Shown here piece after piece: positions 46,567 to 56,539 of a stretch of 64,000 bases of DNA. The stretch's first letter is position 1. Every line of letters begins with the position of its first letter. The notes beneath the pieces were generated by a model that did not search any database, had not been told where the DNA came from, and saw only the letters and a program-made list of their open reading frames with translations. Position numbers and translations under genes: made by a program. This DNA comes from Huiozyma naganishii CBS 8797 (taxonomy: Eukaryota > Ascomycota > Saccharomycetes > Saccharomycetales > Saccharomycetaceae), in NCBI RefSeq assembly GCF_000348985.1, contig NC_035925.1, positions 620,001 through 684,000 of the forward strand, given 5' to 3'.

Positions 46567-47370
46567 TTTGTTTCGACTATATTAAATGATTCGTGAGAAA
46601 ACTGAGAGTTAGTATATCGATTAATTTCGAAGGTCACGCGTCCAACGTTGTATTATGGCGTGGAGAGTTACAAGGGAACTCTTATGATGGAAAGGATAAG
46701 TGCCGCTGGCTTATTCGTTTAAAGCTTTCTCCTTAAACTTGGTTCAAAAGTGCTAATATCACAAACTTCACTACTGTTCTTCATCGTAATTGGAAGCATC
46801 CAAATGACAAAGGAATTAAACGCAAATTATCCTTTCCCCCAACTCAACGCATACACACATTATAACATACTTTTAAAGCTGGTGTTCTTTAGGCTGTTTA
46901 CTTAGTCTGCAATATCAACTGGGTCCTTACTATAGCAAAGCTGCAGTATACAGCCACAGGCTGGCTTAGCGAACTGGGTGAGGTTGGACCCAAAATGGAA
47001 AAAGTGCTGTAGGCGCACCCCCCAGCCTAAGTTGTGCCCGGCGACCTCTGCCTAAACTATTTTTTGTTCCAAAAGAAGTTGTGTCGCCCCGCTCAAGCTC
47101 CAGGCAGGAACCCTTCTGGAACTGCGCTGCTCTCACAAGGGAAATTCTGGTTTTCAAAAGATAAAAAAATAAGTTTCTACTTAGTTTTTTAAACTTTACG
47201 ATGTGGTGTGCAGATGTATTATTAGACAATTTGGTTGCAGTCCGAAAAAAACTTTTGACCCACGCAAAAAAAAGTTTGAATATTTTGAAATATATCTTCT
47301 CTTGAAACTTATTGGCATTGGTAGCTGAGTATTTTATTCACTGTTGGAAGAAACGGAAATCCCCATATCA
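46567..47370. promoter_or_regulatory. Divergent RPL24-RPL30 promoter
   Basis: An 800-bp spacer serving two ribosomal-protein genes. It contains several T-rich tracts near RPL30 (about 47050-47290). I did not find an unambiguous Rap1 site of the ACACCCATACAT type or a Tbf1 site. A GTCACGCG sequence at about 46635 and a CACCCCCC run at about 47016 are possible but weak binding sites. Confidence 0.5.
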
Positions 47371-47423
47371 GACCGGAGTGTTTTAATACTATACTATTAT
47401 CCTAACAAATCACAGAGATGGTC
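47371..47423 (+). promoter_or_regulatory. RPL30: Kink-turn L30-binding element in the RPL30 pre-mRNA
   Basis: The segments GACCGGAGTGT (47371-47381) and CAGAGATGGTC (47413-47423) can pair through GACC/GGTC and leave the purine-rich asymmetric loop of the kink-turn known in S. cerevisiae RPL30. The second strand includes the ATG and the 5' splice site. In yeast, excess Rpl30 binds this element and blocks splicing and translation of its own transcript. Both core strands appear conserved here, while the intervening loop differs. Confidence 0.85.
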
Positions 47424-47903
47424 AGTATACTTTGCACATGAAAATGATTTCGATCGTTATTATTTTGAGGCATAACTAAAGGAAACTGTATGCGTCAAGT
47501 AATATGTTTTAGAATTCGTACTTCTTCCAATTAGAATATAATTTACTAACAATCAATTAGCATAGTTATTGCTTTCATTTTTTGATAGGCCCCAGTTAAA
47601 TCCCAAGAAAACATCAACCAAAAGTTGGCTTTGGTTATCAAGTCTGGTAAGTACACCCTTGGTTACAAGTCTACCGTCAAGTCTTTGAGACAAGGTAAGT
47701 CTAAGCTGGTCATCATTGCTGCCAACACCCCAGTTTTGAGAAAGTCTGAATTGGAGTACTACGCCATGTTGTCCAAGACCAAGGTCTACTACTTCCAAGG
47801 TGGTAACAACGAGTTGGGTACTGCTGTCGGTAAGCTTTTCAGAGTTGGTGTCGTCACCATTTTGGATGCTGGTGACTCTGATATTCTAACCGCTTTGGCT
47901 TAA
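47418..47903 (+). CDS. RPL30: Ribosomal protein eL30 (Rpl30), one intron
   Basis: Joined exons 47418-47420 (the ATG alone) and 47589-47903 give 105 residues, the same as S. cerevisiae Rpl30. Exon 2 continues [20 protein letters not shown] and ends [12 protein letters not shown]. eL30 is a 60S protein of the L7Ae-like RNA-binding fold. It recognises kink-turns, which explains its autoregulation. Splitting after the initiator codon and the non-consensus donor GTCAGT are the same as in S. cerevisiae. Codon bias is strong. Confidence 0.97.
47421..47588 (+). other. RPL30: RPL30 intron
   Basis: A 168-bp spliceosomal intron: donor GTCAGT (unusual U3C, part of the kink-turn), branch site TACTAAC at 47544-47550, acceptor ATAG ending at 47588, 39 nt from the branch adenosine. 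The two earlier AG dinucleotides lie too close to the branch point to be preferred. Confidence 0.93.
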
Positions 47904-48241
47904 GTGTTATGACATTTAACTTTATATACCTTTATATGAGTATAATGTTGTTCTAATATCATAATAGATTCATTTAGTCATTTCACAATCTCTCTTTTGC
48001 ACTTTGTTGGGATTAGAACTTGTTTCGCTTCCACGCGCTGTAACAGAATTTATCGATTGAAAACTAACATAGGAAACTTTTTTTATTATAAGTGCTTATA
48101 CTATTTTTCGTTATATAGTATTATTAGTACACAATTTTTATCATGACGGGTGTAAACGGAATAGTTAAGGTGATTTCTTGCTGAAGTTTTAACAAGGATA
48201 TGCAAATGTTGGAAGCCCAACTTTTCAGAGGACTGAAGTTT
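47904..48241. other. RPL30-SCW11 convergent spacer
   Basis: 338 bp, AT-rich, holding the 3' ends of two convergent genes. CGR1 (YGL029W), which lies here in S. cerevisiae, is absent. Confidence 0.6.
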
Positions 48242-49816
48242 TTACTTTAGGAGAGTACCAATCCCGAAGAACTGTTCAATACCATATGGACCTGGTGCCT
48301 TCCAGTAATCATCAGTGTATGATAAGATGGTTACCTGCTGGTTCAGTTCATCTAATATACTTTGGACAGCAACAATTTGGTTTTCCTGGGAGGGAATGTT
48401 GTTACCGTTTTGAATACCTCTGGATGGATAACCGGTCTCTGTAATAACAACATTTTTACCACCACATGTGTTTTGAACAATGTTTAATTGACCCTTAACA
48501 AATGATCCTGAGCTTTGGGCATCCGAGTTTACATCGAAGTAAGAGTGAGGGTTAATCCCAACAAAATCAATAGCTGAGTTGGTGCACAATTCTGGGTGGT
48601 TTTCAAAAGTAACAGGTGGTTCACTGGTGGTCACTTGTCCACTATAACCTGCACTCTGCAGTTGGCTCTTAACACTTGCAATTTTAGAAATCAGATCCTG
48701 AACAGAACAGTAACCAGAGTTAATCGCTTCATTACCGATTGTGATGTATTCAAACGTATCCCAACCATTTGCTTGACCGTATTCGATAACAGCGGCTAAT
48801 GGCTGATCCACGGAGTCAGCCCCTTCGGCACCGAGCCATAAACCTTGATTGATTTTGATACCCAATTCAGCGCAGGCCGGTTGAACTGTTTGCAAAGAGT
48901 TACAGTCTGTCCCATAGATACGAACGGAGTTTACACCTTTACCCTTGATGATAGCTAGATCGGAGTAAACATCTCCGGCAGATCTGCATGAACCGTCATT
49001 GTTGTATGGGGAATAGGCTAGACATTGAGGAACAGAACTTAGTGCAGAACCACTGTTGCTTCCTGATAAACCAGGACTTTGAGTAGGCGTAGATTGGGGT
49101 TGCGTGGTTGTAGTCTGCTGTTGTTCTTGGGTGGTGGTGTCTTGCTGCTGATTTTGAGTACTCGTAGTCTCTTGTTGCGTATTCTGGGTGGTCGTAGGCG
49201 CAGCATTGTCTTGTTGAGTGGAAGTGGTCATCATAACCGAAACATCTTGATTGGCATTTGTATTGCCGTGCGAATGGCCCTCTGTTGGCTGTGTGTCATA
49301 AAAGTAATCTTCATTCAAGGCAGTTTTTGTGGTTTTCCTAGTATTTAGGTAACCGGATTTCGTTGTTGTTGGAGTTGTTTGTTCTGTTGCCGTGGCAGTT
49401 GGAGTCGTTTGTTCTGTTGACGTGGCAGTTGGAGTCGTTTGTTGCTCAGAAGTAGTAGTTAGGGAAGTGGTCGTTGGGGTTAGTGTCGAGGTGGTTCTGA
49501 CGCCATCTTGAGTTGAGGGGTTGTTAATAACATCTTTACGATTTAGGATCACAGTGGTCGTTGGAGCGGCAGTTGGGTTAACACCATCGTGAATATCGGT
49601 AGACGTCGAGGTGACATCCCCATCAACAACATAATACACCGTTGGTGCAGTGACTATTTCAGTTGTGGTAGAATAAACATCTGTAACAGTGTTTGTTGTA
49701 CTGGCAGTATGCATTCTGGTTACGATCTCCCTCTTGTTAAACAGAGGGAAAGCGTTCGAAAGGACCGTAAGCGTCAATATAAGCATAACATGCTTTGTGG
49801 ATGAGGTGAATTGCAT
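48242..49816 (-). CDS. SCW11: Scw11, cell-wall glucan hydrolase (GH17)
   Basis: A 524-residue secreted wall protein. A signal peptide (about 1-22) is followed by a Kex2-like KR site (NKREIVTR) and a long Thr/Gln-rich linker (to about residue 260). The GH17 catalytic domain is C-terminal. The acid/base glutamate is in YITIGNEAI and the nucleophile in VVITETGYPSRG. In S. cerevisiae Scw11 is an Ace2-dependent daughter-specific glucanase acting in cell separation. Identification is supported by order (RPL24, RPL30, SCW11, CWH41 equal YGL031-YGL027). The Thr/Gln linker includes repeats of EQTTPTAT. Confidence 0.93.
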   Translation of the reverse strand: MQFTSSTKHVMLILTLTVLSNAFPLFNKREIVTRMHTASTTNTVTDVYSTTTEIVTAPTVYYVVDGDVTSTSTDIHDGVNPTAAPTTTVILNRKDVINNPSTQDGVRTTSTLTPTTTSLTTTSEQQTTPTATSTEQTTPTATATEQTTPTTTKSGYLNTRKTTKTALNEDYFYDTQPTEGHSHGNTNANQDVSVMMTTSTQQDNAAPTTTQNTQQETTSTQNQQQDTTTQEQQQTTTTQPQSTPTQSPGLSGSNSGSALSSVPQCLAYSPYNNDGSCRSAGDVYSDLAIIKGKGVNSVRIYGTDCNSLQTVQPACAELGIKINQGLWLGAEGADSVDQPLAAVIEYGQANGWDTFEYITIGNEAINSGYCSVQDLISKIASVKSQLQSAGYSGQVTTSEPPVTFENHPELCTNSAIDFVGINPHSYFDVNSDAQSSGSFVKGQLNIVQNTCGGKNVVITETGYPSRGIQNGNNIPSQENQIVAVQSILDELNQQVTILSYTDDYWKAPGPYGIEQFFGIGTLLK

Positions 49817-50476
49817 TGTAGAAAATTAAAAGGAACGTGGTTGTTGTTTAAATGGATACTTTGTAAGTTTCAATAATAATTATGGGAAAACAGCTTGTGT
49901 ACCTTTTAAACTCTAATTGCTTGTGTCTTTTTTGATATGGCAGTTATAAGTGATATGAATCAAATGAGACTTCAGATTTGAACTCATGTAATAAGTATTC
50001 CAGTCATGGTATTTATATTTCAATAAATTCGAAAACCATCAATGAATCCCTGTGCTTACATTTCGGTTACTGGTGAACTTTGATGGAGTGCTCCTACCAA
50101 TGTAAATATCAACCTCAAACAAAGCGATTCGAGCACTGGTGTTTACCGGCTTTGAACCTAGCATCTAAACAGACCACCATTTTACAAAAATTGAAAACAA
50201 ACAGTGCATCAAAAGCGCAAGGTGTTAATTAGCTATTTTTGTTTACACAACAATCTTGGCACCGAGTGTTTTCTTACCAAGCCGTGTCATCGCTCTCTCC
50301 CATGTATTTCAAAATTTTCAGTTTTTTTTTACCGCTGGTTGATTTTTTTTTTGAAGCTAGCATTATTTCCTTTCCAGGAAATAGTAAATAGAATAGTTCG
50401 AAGTTGAACCAGCAATTGGGATTTGTTTTTTTTCTAGACGGATAGGTCGCGTTCAGCGCCAGCTTTACATAACGAT
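49817..50476. other. SCW11 promoter and CWH41 3' region
   Basis: 660 bp with no supported gene. Ace2/Swi5-type hexamers occur at 50334-50339 (GCTGGT), 50408-50413 (ACCAGC) and 50458-50463 (GCCAGC). These fit the known Ace2 control of SCW11, but 6-base matches are weak evidence. Poly-T runs lie near 50320-50352. Confidence 0.5.
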
Positions 50477-52927
50477 CTACATAAGCTCCATGATGTTTAC
50501 AATCAAAGCTGTCCAACCAGTAAATTGCTTAGCCCCTGTACCATGACCGTCGACTGGATCATAGTTTTCGTAAACAAACCCGGTTTCTTGCCAAACTTTG
50601 TAGATGTTATCTACCAGGTTTTTTTTCAAAGAGCTGTACAGTTTCCTGGCTTTATCGCTGGCACTCTTTTTGTGTACAGTAGACACATGATTTCCATGCG
50701 GGTCAACCTCTGGGTAGTAATGCTTCAGTGCATCCAAGCACAAATAATTTATGTTCAGCCAAATGCGCCCTCTCCAATAGTCCTCGCCCTTACCAAAATA
50801 TTCATCCTTCTTCGATAATGACAATATCCCGTATGGCGAAAAAAGCTTGTCTTCATCACCCATGAGCGCTATTGTTTGATTAAGTTTAGGCGAACTGCTT
50901 GGCATTAGCTTCAGCGCAAAAGGTAACAAAGAAACGTAACCTTGATGGCAAACACGAACAAGCTCATCGTCATCGTCGCCATCAAGTATAGTCACGTCAC
51001 AATAGCACCCGTGTTCCTCATCCCAATGTAGAGTATCGAGGTTTTCTATTATTTGGCTTTCAAGCTTGGCAAATCTCGCTTGGTCACTTTCTAGATGCAG
51101 AATCTGGGCAATTTGTTTCATTGATCTAGCCATCACACCAACCCATGAAAGTGCATCCACATGCAGTTCGGCTATGTCAGGGGGTTGCGCCCTTGGGTAG
51201 TCGTCAAGACCACTTGGGAGACAGTGTGTTTCTGTACGACCAACCCACTTGTACACCGCATTTTTGTGTATCTTGACCCAATTTGGATCATCTTCCATAA
51301 TACTTTCGTACTCATCAATTAACCCCCTCTGGGAATTGGTAAACCATTCAAAGTGTTTTAACAACTTTGGGTAGATTTTCTTACCAAACTCTATCACTAA
51401 TTCAGAGGAATATTTCAATTGTTCTGTAGCGTCGACCGTATCACCTTTATTGCCAAAATCATCTACATTTTCAAGGATCTTGGTCAGCATTTCACTAAAT
51501 GCTAGCAATATAGTAGGAGGGTTAGCTATTTGTGGACTTTGTACTTGGAACTCTCCTGGAACTCTACTTCTTGCCTCAGGCCCTAAGATAATTTCCCTTG
51601 CAATCCAGCCATCGTCATCTATTAAGCTGAACCAGCTATTCACTATCTCGAATGCAAGGTCAAAGTCGTACTCCATGATTTGCAAGATATGAAACCCTTC
51701 ATCCCAGTAAAACCCCCGTGGGAAAAATCCACGGCTTGGCACGCTGGTGAAAAGACTGAAGGGACCCTCTTCTCGGCCATCTGTCAACTTCACATCATCA
51801 AATTGGTCCTCTGTGAATACGTTGGTTCGATCAACGAGCTGCTTCCCATGGAAGTAACCAATCCCACCGAGTAGGTTAGACAGTGTTTCCATCGCAAACG
51901 TGCGCTTCTCAAAATCCTTAATTTCATTGAAGTGTTTATCAAGTTTAATTGCGATTTCATTCATACGTCTGGAAATGACGTTGGTGGCAGCTGATTCAGA
52001 AGTAATTTTTTCTTTCTTATCGTCCATATTATTATAAATGATGTCAAATTCGAACCCTTCTGGATCAGAGCTATTAAAAGTTTTCTGAATATAATGGAAA
52101 TTACCTGATGGGAACCCATAACTGTTATGAAGAGTCAGCATGCTTGGAATAAGAGTGAGGTCAATATTACCGCTGTTTTCCTGAACCATGGCTTTAAGTG
52201 ATTCAGAAAGCAGTACTTGGTAAATGTCATGAGCCTGCCAAATCTCCTCATCAGGAACGGTCATAGAAACATGGCTGACTTTGGAGCAATCAGCACCTGA
52301 AGCGGTTTCCATGGTGTTCAACGATTCATTGTGGAAGTAAGATCCTTTATTATCATTGATAGAGACTTGATATCTTCCCAGTTCTCCTGATTGTCCTTCA
52401 AACTGTAGATTGTTACCGGTCTGCTGTCTTAGGGATAAATACGAAGAATCTTGATTTTTGGCGCCCGAATTTTGATTCATATAAACTACCATTGAGGCAG
52501 CACCTTCTTTTGTTGGATCCAACGCTGAACCGTTTACACGAACGACCCAATTCTTGAAATCGTCGGTTTTCACAAATGACACAGTAAGGTTCAAGTTATT
52601 TTCCTCGTCTATAATGGATTCTCGTCCTCCAATACGAGGGTCATATTGTTCCCAACTAAACTTCTTCAAATTTTCTCCATTATCCACCTGGTGTCTCAAT
52701 TTTGAAAGAGCCGAAGGGTCAGTGTTGTCAAACCACATCAGTCCTAGAGAGAATGGTGTATCGTCAACATATCTTGGTCTAATCCCAAAATAGCACTGAG
52801 AACGGTACGGCCCCCATAATAAGGACTCTTTCGTATACTTGTTGAAGGACTCTGCTACAGACTCCGCTTGGACTGATGAAAGTGCAAATTGGAGCAGCAA
52901 AATTAGCAGTCGACAGTACGATGCCAT
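50477..52927 (-). CDS. CWH41: Cwh41, processing alpha-glucosidase I (GH63)
   Basis: An 816-residue ER enzyme (S. cerevisiae 833) that removes the outermost alpha-1,2-glucose from the newly transferred N-glycan. The N-terminal signal or anchor (MASYCRLLILLLQFALSSVQA) is followed by the GH63 N-domain (LLWGPYRSQCYFGIRPR) and the catalytic (alpha/alpha)6 barrel with FPRGFYWDEGFHILQIMEYD, GWIAREIILGPEARSRVP and YWRGRIWLNINYLCLDAL. The ATG is at 52925-52927; the in-frame codon four upstream is GTG. It lies tandem to SCW11, as YGL027C/YGL028C. Confidence 0.95.
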   Translation of the reverse strand: MASYCRLLILLLQFALSSVQAESVAESFNKYTKESLLWGPYRSQCYFGIRPRYVDDTPFSLGLMWFDNTDPSALSKLRHQVDNGENLKKFSWEQYDPRIGGRESIIDEENNLNLTVSFVKTDDFKNWVVRVNGSALDPTKEGAASMVVYMNQNSGAKNQDSSYLSLRQQTGNNLQFEGQSGELGRYQVSINDNKGSYFHNESLNTMETASGADCSKVSHVSMTVPDEEIWQAHDIYQVLLSESLKAMVQENSGNIDLTLIPSMLTLHNSYGFPSGNFHYIQKTFNSSDPEGFEFDIIYNNMDDKKEKITSESAATNVISRRMNEIAIKLDKHFNEIKDFEKRTFAMETLSNLLGGIGYFHGKQLVDRTNVFTEDQFDDVKLTDGREEGPFSLFTSVPSRGFFPRGFYWDEGFHILQIMEYDFDLAFEIVNSWFSLIDDDGWIAREIILGPEARSRVPGEFQVQSPQIANPPTILLAFSEMLTKILENVDDFGNKGDTVDATEQLKYSSELVIEFGKKIYPKLLKHFEWFTNSQRGLIDEYESIMEDDPNWVKIHKNAVYKWVGRTETHCLPSGLDDYPRAQPPDIAELHVDALSWVGVMARSMKQIAQILHLESDQARFAKLESQIIENLDTLHWDEEHGCYCDVTILDGDDDDELVRVCHQGYVSLLPFALKLMPSSSPKLNQTIALMGDEDKLFSPYGILSLSKKDEYFGKGEDYWRGRIWLNINYLCLDALKHYYPEVDPHGNHVSTVHKKSASDKARKLYSSLKKNLVDNIYKVWQETGFVYENYDPVDGHGTGAKQFTGWTALIVNIMELM

Positions 52928-53116
52928 TGAGCTCGTCACTGAGGTTGATCAGTTTTGTTATGAGGGAGCCATCTGCCTAAATTGCATCTGGCAGCTTTCT
53001 TCTCTTCTTTTTTTTTTCATGTTGTTCTTTTTCAAGAATAAATCTGTCCCTGCTGGCAATTACGTAGTAGTGTCCAACAGGATAAGGCGTTTTCGTCACA
53101 AACTTGTTGCGTACAA

Positions 53117-53962
53117 TCATTTAACTTTTCTTCTTTTAAAGTATATAACTTGAGTTTTGTCAGATAACGTCTCCAATTCAAAAGTTTCTTCAATAAACTT
53201 TTCGAGACCGGGGACGATTGTGACCTTCTGGAGGCACATTTCTTGGAATGCTGGCATTGACAATTGATTATACGATTTTGCGCATATCATTAGTGTTCTC
53301 TTTTGCATCTTATCTATAACTCCCGATTTTTTCAAGAACGGTATAATCCATTGGTTGGAATTCTCGTTGAACTGTTCTTGTAGTATCTGGAACCAGTACC
53401 GCGGGGCACCAGTTTCCCCGTAGAATAACGAGCACAGTTGCAACAGGGGCTCCCTACTTGTTAGCCCACTCCTTATGGTCCGAATAACGTCATAGGCCTT
53501 TGCTATATTATTCTCCCAGTGGGAGAGGTAGACTACGTACAAATCTGCAAACCCGTTCTGCACGCACTGATCAGGTAGATAGCGCATCAGCATCTCAAGG
53601 ACGATCCCCCCAATCTTATCAAAATCTCTTTGTTCCATGTATACTTCATACGTCAAAGTGTAAACTTTGAAGACGAACTCGATGAACACAGGGTTCTCTT
53701 TCTTTGAATCGAATACACTGATTATTATTTCCCTCAGCTTTCGCAGTCCGTGTGCCTTGGTCGACATCTGCGTCGTACCATCTAGCGACTTTATCTGATT
53801 AAACAATGCTACTCTGTCCTCATGACTCTCCTGCAGTCTCTTGTATGCTGCTGAGCTTTGCGATCTACTTAGCAATCCAGTGTCCAACAATTGGTCATTT
53901 TTGATTCTGTTTAGCGACTCTTGAGAGAATTTTTGCCTCCTTTTCTCCTCTGTAGTTAGCAT
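53117..53962 (-). CDS. Unidentified all-helical protein (PCI/SAC3-like in style)
   Basis: A 281-residue protein beginning MLTTEEKRRQKFSQ. It appears entirely helical, with amphipathic repeats (VFIEFVFKVYTLTYEVYMEQ, LMRYLPDQC, ADLYVVYLSHWENN) and ends in a basic RRKVK tail. The helical-repeat style and the position-specific Tyr and Leu pattern resemble PCI or SAC3/THP3-type scaffolds, but I cannot make a reliable match. No corresponding gene lies between CWH41 and HOP2 in S. cerevisiae as far as I recall. It is probably co-directional with HOP2, whose stop lies only 18 bp upstream of this gene's start. The start is the ATG at 53960-53962; the codon before is TTG. Confidence 0.75.
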   Translation of the reverse strand: MLTTEEKRRQKFSQESLNRIKNDQLLDTGLLSRSQSSAAYKRLQESHEDRVALFNQIKSLDGTTQMSTKAHGLRKLREIIISVFDSKKENPVFIEFVFKVYTLTYEVYMEQRDFDKIGGIVLEMLMRYLPDQCVQNGFADLYVVYLSHWENNIAKAYDVIRTIRSGLTSREPLLQLCSLFYGETGAPRYWFQILQEQFNENSNQWIIPFLKKSGVIDKMQKRTLMICAKSYNQLSMPAFQEMCLQKVTIVPGLEKFIEETFELETLSDKTQVIYFKRRKVK

Positions 53963-53980
53963 CAAAAATGGATGGCCCGT

Positions 53981-54607
53981 TTATTGTGCTATCTCAACTC
54001 CAATGTCCTCTAGCAAAGGTGCCAATTTTTTGGGGCCTACCTGATCCTTTAAAATGTCCAGTAAATTTTTCAAAATTTTCTTTCTCGCTATAAGATCTTT
54101 AGTCAACTGTCTTTCAGCGATTCTAAGTTTCCCAATCTTCTCCTCCATTAGCGGGTCACAACTATCGTTCAAACACAGCAGTGTATTCTCTTCCTCCATA
54201 AACTGTACCTCCAACTCCTTGACCATATTGGGGAGCTCGTTATTATCCGGACTTCGGTTAAAACTTGCCACTGTATCTTGTAAGCCCTTCCGATCTCTCT
54301 CCAATTCCATAACTTTTTCGCGCAATTGTTCGATCTCTTCCAGCTTTGACAGATCTATCTCCGTAGCAGGTGCTCCCTCAGGCAACACATCTTTGCAACA
54401 GTATATTGATATTTTCCCAAATACGTTGCACACAATGCGGTCCTGCGACGTCAAACTCTCTAACGCTTTCAAAGCGGCCGCTTTGCCAAATTGACCATGC
54501 AAGTTCTGTATAATATCGTTGACAGCAAAGGGCTTGCATTGTGAATTTAAATACTTCTCGATGGTCTCCTCTGGAGCAACACCGCTTTCCTTCCTTTTCA
54601 CCGGCAT
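53981..54607 (-). CDS. HOP2: Hop2, meiotic homologous-pairing protein
   Basis: A 208-residue protein (S. cerevisiae 218). The N-terminal winged-helix region (YLNSQCKPFAVNDIIQNLHG, then VFGKISIYCCKD) is followed by a leucine-rich coiled coil (about residues 88-160) and a C-terminal helix ending LLEDIGVEIAQ. Hop2 with Mnd1 stimulates Dmc1/Rad51 strand exchange and ensures homologous pairing in meiosis. The S. cerevisiae gene is split by introns, whereas this frame is continuous from ATG to stop over the whole family length, so introns appear to be missing. It lies next to MIG1 (YGL033W/YGL035C). Confidence 0.9.
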   Translation of the reverse strand: MPVKRKESGVAPEETIEKYLNSQCKPFAVNDIIQNLHGQFGKAAALKALESLTSQDRIVCNVFGKISIYCCKDVLPEGAPATEIDLSKLEEIEQLREKVMELERDRKGLQDTVASFNRSPDNNELPNMVKELEVQFMEEENTLLCLNDSCDPLMEEKIGKLRIAERQLTKDLIARKKILKNLLDILKDQVGPKKLAPLLEDIGVEIAQ

Positions 54608-55159
54608 TGAAGAAGACGCCTACTTATTTCAATAAACTCAACCACTAGATCTCCCCCAGAACGGTTCAGACTGCTTCTTTGTATGATCCAGTTGTAACGT
54701 TCACCCCTCCCGTCTCCTGTCCACTCACAGCACGCGGCTAACGCGTCATGGGGGCCTCTCGGAGTTCTGCGGTTACCCGGATGCCAGACGCAACTAGGGC
54801 TTCTCTGCCCAGGCAGCTTAGGGCTTGCCCCGCCCGGAAAAACACCCCCGGCTTCTACCCCGCTCTCCGCGTTTCTTTTCCCGGAAAAACCAAGGAAAGA
54901 GAAAAGATTTTTTCTTTTGCTCATGGCAGCGTTTCGGCGAAGAATACAACATGTCACTATCTGGAGCAACTAGATTGCCTTGAATTTCTCGAGGACATTT
55001 TTTTCAGAGACTGTTTTGTACATAGAACACACAGACACACAACTGCAGACAGAAGACAGGATACAAGTAAATCTGTATATATATATATATAGATAGACAC
55101 ATCTGCTTGAATATATTCACTGGTATACTTGTCGCCCGAGAAAACTTAGAAGCGGGGGT
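54608..55159. other. Divergent HOP2-MIG1 spacer
   Basis: 552 bp with no supported gene. A Tbf1-type site (TTAGGGCT, 54818-54825) lies in a GC-rich central part with a near match (CTAGGGCT) at 54794-54801. A (TA)n tract of about 16 bp lies at 55076-55091. Confidence 0.55.
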
Positions 55160-56539
55160 ATGGATTCCAGTAGAGATTTAGATGTGCAGCAGCAGTTGGG
55201 CATGAGTGCAGGTGGTGCCGAGAGTGATTTGATGGTGGAAGAGAGTGGGTTGAAGAAAATACCGGGTGAAAATGCTCCGAGGCCGCACGTGTGTCCCGTG
55301 TGCGGGAGGGCCTTCCATAGGTTAGAGCATCAAACGAGGCATATGAGGACGCATACAGGTGAGAAACCACACGCCTGTGACTTCCCAGGTTGTACTAAGA
55401 GATTTAGCAGAAGCGATGAATTAACAAGACACAAGAGGATACACACCAATCCTAATCCAAGAAGGAAGAGAGGGAGAAAGAAGAAAGTGCAGGACCCTGT
55501 TGCCACTGGGGATGCTGCTGCAGGGCATCCGGTGCAGTTTGAAATAGGCGGTGGCGAGGGGAACTCGCCGCTTTTGGCTCAACAGGAACTGCTGGCCCAG
55601 CAACGGCAGCTACCGCCTATACTGAATGAGGTGTCACCACCTCAACAACATAGTTACACGGAGGTGCCCTCTCCTCAACAGCCGCAGTTGTTACCACCAC
55701 CACTGTTAAGTTCATCAAGTCAGTCGAATGTACTGAGCAATAGTAATAGCTCGAGCAGAGTAAGGTTGAACGCACTGTCCTCCTTACAGATGATGACCCC
55801 GCTACTAAACAAGAAGGACGGTGCAACAAATGGGTTGAGGAATGTCAGTAATAATGCGTTGAGGCCTACATTCATGGATATTCCAGACAGTAATGCCAAT
55901 GGAGTTGGCACTACCGGGTACGGTGTGAGGAAACCGCTGTCGAGGTCCAGTTCAGGGCCGGTTTTGACGAGGCCCAAATCGTTGACGGATATCAAGAAAT
56001 CTTCAGGACCGTTGAATGACAGCGCAGCACGTGGGTCACCTATTACAAGCACAAAGGGCATCTCGAAAATCCACAAGTTGAGGAGACCCACGTCAGCGTT
56101 AAGTTTGACAGACTTGCTGCTGAACAATAACTCTGATTCCGATTCGGAAGATGATCTATACAACACCTCTGTGGATGAAACAAGGCTCAGAGAGGAGAGA
56201 GATTATGTGCAAGCCGGCTCACGGAAGAGGTCCAAGGCATCCACGCCAACGACAACCCTCAGCAGATCGGCAAGTGGCGTGAACATCAGCCAAAAAGTGT
56301 TCCCAGTACCGTCAAACAGCAACTCTACCGCAAGTTTTGCAGACGAGTTGAACAATAAGTTACTGGTAGTGCAACACGAGGCACAACAGACGACCACGCC
56401 GCCGCTTGTGTCACCGGAAATGAAACCGCAGCAGAGTGAGGCATCGTTACCCCCATCAGAAGTCTACAATTGCAATTCCCAACCGGTTGACCGCAAAAAG
56501 GGGCTGCGAGATGTCCCGACTTTCAATTCCCACCACTAA
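55160..56539 (+). CDS. MIG1: Mig1, C2H2 glucose repressor
   Basis: A 459-residue repressor (S. cerevisiae Mig1, 504). Two C2H2 fingers (about residues 45-95: [46 protein letters not shown]) are followed by the basic RRKRGRKKK nuclear-localisation-type stretch. The rest is low-complexity (Gln/Pro/Ser/Asn) with Ser clusters preceded by basic residues ([21 protein letters not shown]) that fit Snf1-type phosphosites. In yeast Mig1 binds GC boxes and recruits Cyc8-Tup1 to repress genes in glucose. Mig2 and Mig3 have almost the same fingers; the MIG1 call rests on its position beside HOP2. Confidence 0.88.
   Translation: MDSSRDLDVQQQLGMSAGGAESDLMVEESGLKKIPGENAPRPHVCPVCGRAFHRLEHQTRHMRTHTGEKPHACDFPGCTKRFSRSDELTRHKRIHTNPNPRRKRGRKKKVQDPVATGDAAAGHPVQFEIGGGEGNSPLLAQQELLAQQRQLPPILNEVSPPQQHSYTEVPSPQQPQLLPPPLLSSSSQSNVLSNSNSSSRVRLNALSSLQMMTPLLNKKDGATNGLRNVSNNALRPTFMDIPDSNANGVGTTGYGVRKPLSRSSSGPVLTRPKSLTDIKKSSGPLNDSAARGSPITSTKGISKIHKLRRPTSALSLTDLLLNNNSDSDSEDDLYNTSVDETRLREERDYVQAGSRKRSKASTPTTTLSRSASGVNISQKVFPVPSNSNSTASFADELNNKLLVVQHEAQQTTTPPLVSPEMKPQQSEASLPPSEVYNCNSQPVDRKKGLRDVPTFNSHH

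Noticed and set aside
50100..50180. Possible tRNA B box (ggttcaaag on the minus strand)
   Set aside because: No T-stem pairing, A box or acceptor stem can be formed around it.
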